DNA of 48,387 nt from a virus: the IMG/VR virus record IMGVR_UViG_3300009000_000009, positions 1-48,387 of that record; one strand, 5' to 3'. Position numbers and translations under genes: made by a program. Within the stretch, counting starts at the first letter, position 1. The number at the start of each line of letters is the position of its first letter. Below, in pieces: positions 5,934 to 11,653 of this stretch. The notes beneath the pieces were generated by a model that did not search any database, was not told the DNA's origin, and saw nothing but the letters and a program-made list of their open reading frames with translations.

Positions 5934-6128
5934 TTACTTACTAGCACTCATCCAATAGTAAACTTCGTTTGCAACACGCTGTCGAGTTGCTTTGGTAATG
6001 GATACATAATCCATTTTACGATCGTACAGTGAATAGGAACCGTCGTGGTGTTTGACGATTTCGCAATCCATCTTTCTAGCATACTGTACCAGATTCTTCT
6101 CAACGGTCTTGAAACTAGGCTTTCTCAT
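5934..6128 (-). CDS. Small basic hypothetical protein, 64 residues
   Basis: Predicted product MRKPSFKTVEKNLVQYARKM and onward, ending in VYYWMSASK. It is basic and helical with a short strand segment (HHDGSYSLYDRK). The start is uncertain: ATGs at 6155, 6134 and 6128 share the frame. The first overlaps the -10 box of the promoter at 6154-6181, so it is unlikely. The ATG at 6128 has a GAGAG tract 7 bases away. It is the first gene of the operon ending at 5239. Confidence 0.6.
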   Translation of the reverse strand: MRKPSFKTVEKNLVQYARKMDCEIVKHHDGSYSLYDRKMDYVSITKATRQRVANEVYYWMSASK

Positions 6129-6153
6129 TCTCATTCTCTCTTTCTTTTCAGAC

Positions 6154-6181
6154 ATTATACCAAAGATTTTCTGTTTGTCAA
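6154..6181 (-). promoter_or_regulatory. Early promoter, sigma-70 type
   Basis: TTGACA, 16 bp, TATAAT on the minus strand, starting the operon 5239-6128. Confidence 0.75.
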
Positions 6182-6197
6182 CCCCGCCGCTGGGGGA

Positions 6198-6395
6198 TCA
6201 CTCCCAATTATTTTCTCGATAGCGTTGAACACTCTTGGCAGCGTGGATGCCATTGAGAACCGACAGCATCTCTTCGGTTCGGCGATAGTTTGGCAGTTTG
6301 TGTTCTGCTACTTCAATCCACACTGAGAGCATTTCATTGCTCATCTTGTGGAATTGCTCTTGAAGACTGTTGTATTGTGCTTGTAGCGTTGTCAT
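6198..6395 (-). CDS. Small phage protein, 65 residues, paralogue of 7178-7357
   Basis: The central block LSVWIEVAEHKLPNYRRTEE is shared almost exactly with the gene at 7178-7357 (LSVWVEVAEHKLPNYTRIEE), so they are paralogues. The protein is helical and charged with no membrane segment. A purine-rich AGAGAG tract precedes the ATG at 6395 and a consensus promoter lies at 6436-6464. It seems to be a one-gene transcript. Function unknown. Confidence 0.7.
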   Translation of the reverse strand: MTTLQAQYNSLQEQFHKMSNEMLSVWIEVAEHKLPNYRRTEEMLSVLNGIHAAKSVQRYRENNWE

Positions 6396-6435
6396 TTTTT
6401 TCTCTCTTTCTTTCTCTCTTACTTCTTATATCGAC

Positions 6436-6464
6436 ATTCTACCATACGAAACTTGAATTGTCAA
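6436..6464 (-). promoter_or_regulatory. Early promoter, sigma-70 type
   Basis: TTGACA, 17 bp, TAGAAT followed by TGTCGATATA. It is nearly identical to the promoter at 1792-1820. Confidence 0.8.
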
Positions 6465-6477
6465 GAGATTTTTCTGC

Positions 6478-6545
6478 ATTTTTATGTCAAGAAAATTTGA
6501 CAAAACTTTCTGGTATTTTGTGTGCTTTTGGCACGGCATTTGCTA
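6478..6545 (+). repeat. 68-bp intergenic repeat, copy 1
   Basis: The first 36 bases are identical to 7639-7674, and the rest matches with about 8 differences. It contains the inverted repeat TGTCAA-N6-TTGACA and ends in a sigma-54-like motif. It may be an operator region. Confidence 0.7.
6529..6544 (+). promoter_or_regulatory. Sigma-54-like motif, copy G
   Basis: TGGCACGGCATTTGCT is the closest of the five to the TGGCACG-N4-TTGC consensus. It points rightward to dyad element G. Confidence 0.35.
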
Positions 6546-6548
6546 ATA

Positions 6549-6611
6549 CCCCTCGCAAGTGGGGTTCGGCCGGCCGGGCAGGCCGTAAGTCCTTACGTAG
6601 CAACAACTTAC
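6549..6611 (+). repeat. GC-rich dyad element, copy G
   Basis: CCCCTCGCAAGTGGGG, then CGGCCGGCCGGGC, then GTAAGTCCTTA and ACTTACG. Both stems are well formed in this copy. Confidence 0.7.
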
Positions 6612-6633
6612 GAACGCCCACCCTAATGAGGGA

Positions 6634-6870
6634 TCAACTCCACCCTGTACCACCCCTGATCGCCCGTTCAGTTTCCCAAGCGTATTCCTTCTCCAGCCAG
6701 TCGGCATGGCGAAGTCGTCGCAGCCTCTCACGAACGGCAGAGCGTACCATATGGGCCACCAGCCTATACTTTGCTGGGGTGTACGTTTGAGCATTATCGC
6801 TCAAGTCTTTCCCGCCTTCCCGGATCCAAGCGTCAAGTTCTCGCGTTGTCATTTTTTCGTAGGTTGTCAT
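6634..6870 (-). CDS. Hypothetical protein, 78 residues
   Basis: MTTYEKMTTRELDAWIREGG is followed by an Arg-rich helix (VRSAVRERLRRLRHADWLEK). The basic helical part could bind nucleic acid, but no known domain is visible. The start at 6870 follows GGAG that is made by the stop region of the upstream gene (GGAGAATGA); the longer frame to 6906 overlaps that gene. It is the last gene of the operon 6634-7357. Confidence 0.65.
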   Translation of the reverse strand: MTTYEKMTTRELDAWIREGGKDLSDNAQTYTPAKYRLVAHMVRSAVRERLRRLRHADWLEKEYAWETERAIRGGTGWS

Positions 6871-6874
6871 TCTA

Positions 6875-7165
6875 TCATTCTCCAAAGGGTGACGATTCGC
6901 TTTCACTCAGTCTAGCATATTGGGCAGCCAACGCAACCACTCTTTCGGGGGAGCCAGGCTTTCCTACCTTTTCAATCATGTGGTCATTCCCGCCCACCAG
7001 TCTCTTATCGACCGACCGACGGTTAGCCTTTACAATTTTTCTCAATTCTTTTCGATTGAACTTGTGAACCGTTCCGTTCTGCTCAACACCTTTCCAGATT
7101 AGGGTACACTGATTCCAAGCGTCAGTGAGAATCGGGTATTGTTGCATGAGTTTTTCAGTATTCAT
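6875..7165 (-). CDS. Conserved phage protein, 96 residues
   Basis: The blocks NRKELRKIVKANRRSV, DHMIEKVGKPGSPERVVALA and SPFGE resemble a small uncharacterised phage family in which EKVGKPGSPERV is the most constant part. The start at 7165 has AGGA about 10 bases upstream, 12 bases after the preceding stop. The last codons GGA GAA TGA supply the ribosome site of the next gene. No enzyme motif visible. Confidence 0.7.
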   Translation of the reverse strand: MNTEKLMQQYPILTDAWNQCTLIWKGVEQNGTVHKFNRKELRKIVKANRRSVDKRLVGGNDHMIEKVGKPGSPERVVALAAQYARLSESESSPFGE

Positions 7166-7177
7166 TCTTTCGGTTTC

Positions 7178-7357
7178 CTATCGGGTGGACAATACTTGAC
7201 GGGCTACGATTAGAGCGGCCTTTACGGTTTCGACCTCCTCGATCCTAGTATAGTTCGGCAGTTTATGTTCTGCAACCTCAACCCATACCGAAAGAAGATC
7301 GGTTGTCATGGTGTTGAAATACTTGCGGTAGTCGTTCATGCTTGGGTAAATCGTCAT
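7178..7357 (-). CDS. Small phage protein, 59 residues, paralogue of 6198-6395
   Basis: The frame starts ATGACGATTTACCCA at 7357 with GGAG upstream and ends TAG at 7178. The block LLSVWVEVAEHKLPNYTRIE matches the gene at 6198-6395. It is first in the operon with 6875-7165 and 6634-6870. Helical and charged; role unknown. Confidence 0.7.
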   Translation of the reverse strand: MTIYPSMNDYRKYFNTMTTDLLSVWVEVAEHKLPNYTRIEEVETVKAALIVARQVLSTR

Positions 7358-7381
7358 TTTGTTTTCTCCTTAGTTATCCAA

Positions 7382-7409
7382 AGTCTAGCAAATTTTTTTG
7401 TCCTGTCAA
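7382..7409 (-). promoter_or_regulatory. Early promoter, sigma-70 type
   Basis: TTGACA, 16 bp, TAGACT on the minus strand. The -35 box overlaps the TGA stop codon of the zinc-ribbon gene at 7406-7552. Confidence 0.7.
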
Positions 7410-7552
7410 CCCCCACAAACGGGGGTAGCAGGATATTCTTCGGTCAGCACTTCACAATGCTCACCGCAATCGTTGCAGATACCATATTCGATATGGCAAT
7501 CGTCAAGATATGAACCGCAGCAATCTGAAATGTAGAGGATTTGCATTTCCAT
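7406..7552 (-). CDS. Zinc-ribbon protein, 48 residues
   Basis: The frame begins ATGGAAATGCAAATC at 7552 after AAGGAGAAATAAAA. Cys pairs SDCCGS and ICNDCGEHC would hold one zinc. A further Cys lies near the C-terminus (TPVCGG). The arrangement matches the zinc ribbon at 5533-5733, which is longer and basic at its end. The stop codon lies inside the CCCCC-N6-GGGGG hairpin/promoter junction of the next operon. Role unknown. Confidence 0.7.
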   Translation of the reverse strand: MEMQILYISDCCGSYLDDCHIEYGICNDCGEHCEVLTEEYPATPVCGG

Positions 7553-7596
7553 TTTTATTTCTCCTTAGTTTTCTTTTCCTTATTCCTTATATCGAC

Positions 7597-7625
7597 ATTA
7601 TACCAAAGCAATCTTTAGTCGTCAA
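7597..7625 (-). promoter_or_regulatory. Early promoter, sigma-70 type
   Basis: TTGACG, 17 bp, TATAAT followed by GTCGATATA, upstream of the zinc-ribbon gene at 7406-7552. Confidence 0.75.
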
Positions 7626-7638
7626 CAATAATTTTGGA

Positions 7639-7706
7639 ATTTTTATGTCAAGAAAATTTGACAAAACTTTCTGGCATTTTGCTCTCGTTTGGCACAGCGT
7701 TTGCTA
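7639..7706 (+). repeat. 68-bp intergenic repeat, copy 2
   Basis: This is the partner of 6478-6545: 36 identical bases followed by a diverged half ending in a sigma-54-like motif. Confidence 0.7.
7690..7705 (+). promoter_or_regulatory. Sigma-54-like motif, copy H
   Basis: TGGCACAGCGTTTGCT, pointing rightward to dyad element H. Confidence 0.3.
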
Positions 7707-7720
7707 GTGGAACACTTGTA

Positions 7721-7786
7721 CACCCCCACCACAGAGGGGGCCGGCCGGTCGAATCGCTTGTAAGTCTTTATTTACCAAGCACTTAC
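7721..7786 (+). repeat. GC-rich dyad element, copy H
   Basis: CCCCCACCACAGAGGGGG, then CCGGCCGG, then GTAAGTCTTTA and ACTTAC. Confidence 0.65.
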
Positions 7787-7833
7787 CTTTGGCTAGCAAT
7801 TCTTTTGGGGGATAGATCTACTCCAATATGGGG

Positions 7834-8025
7834 TCAAGCATATTCTCGATTCAGTTCGTTCTGCCAAAAGCGGACCAAGAGTGGATCTTGTGAAACCTTA
7901 GCAGGAAAGGTATCTGCTGATTGAACAGCAAGAACTTGATTGTTCTGCGAAAGAAAGATTCGCATCTTATTGAGGATAGTGTACCGAACGCCGTTTGCTT
8001 CGAAGTAGGGGATGAGCTTTTTCAT
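7834..8025 (-). CDS. Small hypothetical protein, 63 residues
   Basis: MKKLIPYFEANGVRYTILNK is followed by MRIFLSQNNQVLAVQSADTF and a helical end. It looks like a compact beta-hairpin domain. AGGA lies 8 bases before the start and a TTGACA/TATACT promoter lies at 8066-8094. It forms a one-gene transcript ending near dyad element H. No family recognised with certainty. Confidence 0.65.
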   Translation of the reverse strand: MKKLIPYFEANGVRYTILNKMRIFLSQNNQVLAVQSADTFPAKVSQDPLLVRFWQNELNREYA

Positions 8026-8065
8026 GTCTTTTTCCTTTTCTTTCTTGGTTACTTGTTATGTCTCA

Positions 8066-8094
8066 AGTATATACCTAGTATCGTCAGGTGTCAA
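8066..8094 (-). promoter_or_regulatory. Early promoter, sigma-70 type
   Basis: TTGACA, 17 bp, TATACT on the minus strand, upstream of the gene at 7834-8025. Confidence 0.75.
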
Positions 8095-8128
8095 GTACTT
8101 TCTGAAAAATTTTTTTATTTTTTTCTAG

Positions 8129-8144
8129 TGCAAATATCATGCCA
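8129..8144 (-). promoter_or_regulatory. Sigma-54-like motif, copy I
   Basis: TGGCATGATATTTGCA on the minus strand has the -24/-12 spacing. This is the only copy pointing leftward, the direction of the early genes. Confidence 0.3.
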
Positions 8145-8163
8145 AAAGTTTTTTCTTTTATTA

Positions 8164-8226
8164 CCCCACCAAAGAGGGGGCCGGTCGGCAGACATACACG
8201 CAAGTCTATATCTATCAATACCTTAC
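8164..8226 (+). repeat. GC-rich dyad element, copy I
   Basis: CCCCACCAAAGAGGGGG, then CCGGTCGG, then CAAGTCTATAT and CCTTAC. This is the most diverged copy and the last one before the arm ends. Confidence 0.6.
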
Positions 8227-8229
8227 ATA

Positions 8230-8256
8230 TATACCTACCTACATAGGGGGGTTTTT
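8230..8256 (+). terminator. Rightward intrinsic-terminator-like hairpin
   Basis: An ACCTACCT stem, ACAT loop and AGGGGGGT stem (one mismatch) are followed by a run of T. It would stop rightward transcription, although all annotated genes to its left run leftward. Confidence 0.45.
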
Positions 8257-8350
8257 TTGTTTTGCTTGGGTATGTGTTCGCTGCTCTGAAAAAGGGCGGG
8301 TGGTCCAAAAATAGTAAGCACTATCTATATAAAATGTAATACCTAAACTA

Positions 8351-9808
8351 TCAAGTTTGCCCCACAGTATCCCCAGATCCTACTAGCTGCCTTAGTTCTT
8401 GAATCACCCCCTCATCAAACCCCATATCTTCCCCATACTCCCTATTACATATCTTTGCTAATTCCCCATCTGAATACTCTTCCCCAAAATATTCCACTAA
8501 CTTTTCCGCCTCTATCCCCCACCTAGATACAGCATCTCTTCTGTATAAATCCCCCACCTTGTCTTGAATCATTTGAGGCTTATATAAACTTAAATCAAAT
8601 CTCATTGCTCTTATTGTGCCCGTTTGATATGAAGTACCTAATTTGGCATTGCATATATCTTTAATTTCTTCATCTGTCTTTGACTGATAGTATTCTTTTA
8701 TCACACTAGTCGCCCCTGTCAGATCCGCATTCTTTACTCTTTTTCTATTTCTTGATTTGCCCTTCATCTTATTTTTCATTTGGCTTAATTGCCGAGGTGT
8801 TAGTTCTAATCCATATTCCGTATTTAATGCCTTAGCTATTTTTACATTACTGTTTCCATACTTATCCCCACAATTCTGTATAAATTCCTGTATATCTTTT
8901 CTTCTCCACAACTTTGTTCGCATAGCTCTTTTGTTATAGTAAATATCAGGATAATTATCTCTTAATCCTAATTTCTTTTCCCATCGATAAACTGTCGCTG
9001 ATATGCGAACCCCTTTTCGTGTACAATTTCTTTTCCATCCATATAATGTTGTTAACTTATCTGCGTCACCTTCCAGCCTCACCCAATCTTTTTCAAATCT
9101 TTCTGGAAAATCCCCTCTTTTATCTAAACTATTTTCACTATAATTTCCAGATGTTAAATGATCAGGATTATAACAACATCTATTATTACATAAATGACGA
9201 ACTAATTCTGGATATTCATTGTGCTTTTCGTAATAAGCTGCTCTATGCTTAAATATATGTTTGTCTTTGCTATTAATACGAACCTGAATTCTAGCATATC
9301 CGCCTGAACTTACACTAAGACTTTCCTTACAAGGAGTACCATTATAAAAATTCTTTTCACTATATTTAAAATGTTTTGTATAGGCTTTACTTTTAATACA
9401 TTTATCTAACCATGGCTTAATTTCATCTATATTAGATGCCACCCAATTATTTAATAAATTCCGCTTCACCCACTTATGCTGATATTCACGTTCTTTGCTC
9501 ATGACCACATTTTCATTACATCGTTCCAATACCACAAAAACCATCTTATAATTTTTATTCTTATAACACTGTATTAACTTTTTCGAAGTTTTATTAATTT
9601 TCCGTCCAGAAGTACCAGTCAAATTCCTAACATGTTCTTTACATCTAGCTATAATATCAATACTATTTCCAATATAAATTTTCACACCATTAACATCATT
9701 TCTATAAAAAACAATTCCGTAAATCCCACTAATCTTTTCTTTTGACCCAAAATAGATTTTTTCATATTTTTCCACCTGGTCCATAGTTAATATTTGCTTA
9801 GTCATCAT
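8351..9808 (-). CDS. GIY-YIG plus HNH double-nuclease homing-type endonuclease, 485 residues
   Basis: Two nuclease modules are readable. Residues about 28-110 are a GIY-YIG domain: SGIYGIVFY, KIYIGNS, the Arg of IIARCKEH and the Glu of REYQHKW. Residues about 180-232 are an HNH domain: RHLCNNRCCYNPDHL then NYSENSLDKRG, typical of phage HNH proteins. The C-terminal half contains repeated helix-turn-helix-like units (IAKALNTEYGLELT, ICNAKLGTSYQT, ICNREYGEDMGF), likely for DNA recognition. The start is placed at 9808 (MMTKQIL), with AAGGG upstream; the longer frame to 9868 overlaps the divergent promoter. Probably a free-standing selfish endonuclease, but a role in host DNA breakdown is possible. 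Confidence 0.8.
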   Translation of the reverse strand: MMTKQILTMDQVEKYEKIYFGSKEKISGIYGIVFYRNDVNGVKIYIGNSIDIIARCKEHVRNLTGTSGRKINKTSKKLIQCYKNKNYKMVFVVLERCNENVVMSKEREYQHKWVKRNLLNNWVASNIDEIKPWLDKCIKSKAYTKHFKYSEKNFYNGTPCKESLSVSSGGYARIQVRINSKDKHIFKHRAAYYEKHNEYPELVRHLCNNRCCYNPDHLTSGNYSENSLDKRGDFPERFEKDWVRLEGDADKLTTLYGWKRNCTRKGVRISATVYRWEKKLGLRDNYPDIYYNKRAMRTKLWRRKDIQEFIQNCGDKYGNSNVKIAKALNTEYGLELTPRQLSQMKNKMKGKSRNRKRVKNADLTGATSVIKEYYQSKTDEEIKDICNAKLGTSYQTGTIRAMRFDLSLYKPQMIQDKVGDLYRRDAVSRWGIEAEKLVEYFGEEYSDGELAKICNREYGEDMGFDEGVIQELRQLVGSGDTVGQT

Positions 9809-9828
9809 CAACGCCCTTTTGTATAAAA

Positions 9829-9846
9829 ATAGTGTATACCTATAAT
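9829..9846 (+). promoter_or_regulatory. Candidate late promoter
   Basis: ATAGTGTATAC followed by CTATAAT, about 40 bases before the first rightward gene. It matches the motif before 14190, 23143, 29720 and 35076. Confidence 0.45.
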
Positions 9847-9884
9847 AGACAAAGCAGAACACAACCACAAACTACAGGCTTATT

Positions 9885-10226
9885 ATGAATAGTATATACG
9901 TATCTTATGGCTCAAGAATTTCTAAATCTAATAGAAATTTCAATTTTGCCTCAAACGAAACATTTGCCGAAAATGATGATGGTGATGTTTTATATCCTGA
10001 AATTGATTCTAGCTTACCAGATCAATATAGTAATGATAATAGTTTTCCTGATTATGTTGACCAAGTTCCTAGTGACCATATAAATTTTACTTCGGGACTA
10101 ACAAGAAATCACCTAATAGATAAAAACAAACCTCATATGATTAGTTTTCCTCCGGTTGTTAGTCCACATAGTGGTAGTGCCGTAGGACATAGTAGACTAA
10201 CAGCTGTATATAAAGGAGGAAGATAA
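9885..10226 (+). CDS. Hypothetical protein, 113 residues, partner of Cys-rich protein
   Basis: The product starts MNSIYVSYGSRISKSNRNFN, is Asn/Ser/Asp-rich and has no Cys or membrane helix. It ends GHSRLTAVYKGGR, similar to the end of the protein at 11295-11630 (NYRLATAYSN). Both lie just before a Cys-rich gene, so they may be paralogous partners, for example a base or chaperone for the Cys-rich chain. It is the first rightward gene after the divergent switch point. Function unknown. Confidence 0.65.
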   Translation: MNSIYVSYGSRISKSNRNFNFASNETFAENDDGDVLYPEIDSSLPDQYSNDNSFPDYVDQVPSDHINFTSGLTRNHLIDKNKPHMISFPPVVSPHSGSAVGHSRLTAVYKGGR

Positions 10227-10228
10227 TT

Positions 10229-11224
10229 ATGCCATGTGTAAGTAGAGTGCCACCAGGTGGACCAAGAGATGGGGTTCAATATGGTTGTGAGGTAAATAAT
10301 GGTTATTGTATGAGTGCAGGTGAGGAAGGTAATTGCGGTACTTGCTTCAAGTTAATGCAGCGAGGTTCCGCTACTTATGTTTTTAAAAGTTTTTCTGACC
10401 AACAAAGATGCGAAGAGTGTGAAGTTGTAGCTGCTCCTGATGGTATGTTGCCATTACAGGTTACAACCGAATTCGACGAACCTTGTAAGAAATGCATACC
10501 AGGTGAAAGAAAAACTCTACAAACAAAATATGGCATATCGTATATTTGGTCAGATAAAAAAATAATAGATAAACCTTCTCCGGGCAGTCCTTGCGATAAG
10601 TGTGTACTATTTCTTTTTCCTAACCCCAGAGAGGTTTGGCAGGATTGCGCAGCTCAAAATCCTGGTGCATCTAATTGTGAATGTGATACTAGCAACCCCA
10701 AGATGCCTAGATGTGTTTGTTGCGACACTCCTTGCGGAGTATGTGAAGAGTGTACAAAAGTAGGCAGAAGAAAAAAATGCAAAAATATATGTAGAAATTT
10801 AGACAATAATATTTGTGTAGGTGGAAATCCTACTACAGGAACTAAGGGTAATTGTGTTTGTATGTTTTTGCCTTATAATCCAGCAGGAATATCAATGACA
10901 CAACTGATAGACGGATATCAAATGTGTACCGAAGCAGAGCCTAGTCTTAAGGCTAATTGTAAGGGTTGCGAATGTACTGTTACTTGCTTTGGTCAGACAA
11001 AGCTTGATCCTGATAAATGTAAATGTGTGCCTATGTGTGCTGATTGTACACCTAATTCTCAGTCATTTGGTGCATTAGAGGTTACAAGCAGTTGTCAAGA
11101 ATGTAGAGAAAAATCTCCTGGCAATTGGGGCTGTGTAGATATTTGCATACCTCCAGCAGTTTGCGACGGTAGTGGCGGCTGCTATACTCCTAAGAGCAGT
11201 TTAGGACTATCTCTATTACCATAA
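10229..11224 (+). CDS. Cysteine-rich protein 1, 331 residues
   Basis: About 40 of 331 residues are Cys, arranged mainly as CxxC or CxC pairs (GTCFK, RCEECE, PCKKC, RCVCCDTPCGVCEEC, CKGCECTVTC). There is no membrane helix and no conventional signal peptide. The chain ends GLSLLP, a hydrophobic-Pro terminus shared by all four Cys-rich proteins here. AAGGAGG precedes the start. Such density implies bound metal or many disulfides formed outside the cell. Context in the late arm suggests a virion surface or appendage protein, but I recognise no family. Confidence 0.75.
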   Translation: MPCVSRVPPGGPRDGVQYGCEVNNGYCMSAGEEGNCGTCFKLMQRGSATYVFKSFSDQQRCEECEVVAAPDGMLPLQVTTEFDEPCKKCIPGERKTLQTKYGISYIWSDKKIIDKPSPGSPCDKCVLFLFPNPREVWQDCAAQNPGASNCECDTSNPKMPRCVCCDTPCGVCEECTKVGRRKKCKNICRNLDNNICVGGNPTTGTKGNCVCMFLPYNPAGISMTQLIDGYQMCTEAEPSLKANCKGCECTVTCFGQTKLDPDKCKCVPMCADCTPNSQSFGALEVTSSCQECREKSPGNWGCVDICIPPAVCDGSGGCYTPKSSLGLSLLP

Positions 11225-11294
11225 ATATATTTAAATGAATGAATAATAGACCAATAATAATAAATGCCTTTAAACATTAATAAGAAAGTTGTAT

Positions 11295-11630
11295 ATGATT
11301 TATTATAGATATGGTGGATATATCAAGAAAAATGATAGAGCAGGAATGAACTTTAATTGTCGAAACACCTATAATGCTCAAGATTCTTTACCAAAGACAT
11401 ATAAGAATAATCGAGCGTATAGATACTATGATGGCTATAGAGATAGTTTAACATACCTACCTCCTCCAGATTCCTATAGAGATAGTTTTTATAACATGAA
11501 TTATGGTGTATGTTTTATGCTCAAAGACCAGGTTCGTGACGATGGTTTTGCTTTCCCCCATATTTTTTCTAAACTTTTATCAGAAGAAGTAGTAAGCAAT
11601 TATAGGCTAGCCACAGCTTATAGCAATTAA
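11295..11630 (+). CDS. Hypothetical protein, 111 residues, partner of Cys-rich protein
   Basis: A Tyr/Asn/Arg-rich protein (MIYYRYGGYIKKNDRAG, then RAYRYYDGYRDSLTYL). YRDS occurs twice. The start is set at ATG 11295, because the frame to 11289 would need TTG; an ATG at 11346 is also possible. Its end (NYRLATAYSN) resembles that of the gene at 9885. It precedes Cys-rich protein 2 by 23 bases. Function unknown. Confidence 0.6.
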   Translation: MIYYRYGGYIKKNDRAGMNFNCRNTYNAQDSLPKTYKNNRAYRYYDGYRDSLTYLPPPDSYRDSFYNMNYGVCFMLKDQVRDDGFAFPHIFSKLLSEEVVSNYRLATAYSN

Positions 11631-11653
11631 TAAAACATAGGAGTTTTAATATA

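Larger units (their letters stand above)
8026..8350. other. Gene-free stretch between early operon and endonuclease gene
   Basis: About 325 bases without a credible gene. It holds the promoter at 8066-8094, a leftward sigma-54-like motif at 8129-8144, dyad element I at 8164-8226 and a rightward terminator-like hairpin at 8230-8256. The remaining part (8257-8350) shows nothing recognisable. Confidence 0.7.

Noticed and set aside
5105-6032. Overlapping plus-strand open frames of 117-131 codons
   Set aside because: They are antisense to well-supported coupled leftward genes with good ribosome sites and have biased low-complexity translation.
440-8226. GTAAGT blocks as intron 5' splice sites
   Set aside because: The surrounding sequence does not interrupt any coding frame, and no group I or II intron core is seen; the blocks form dyads between operons.
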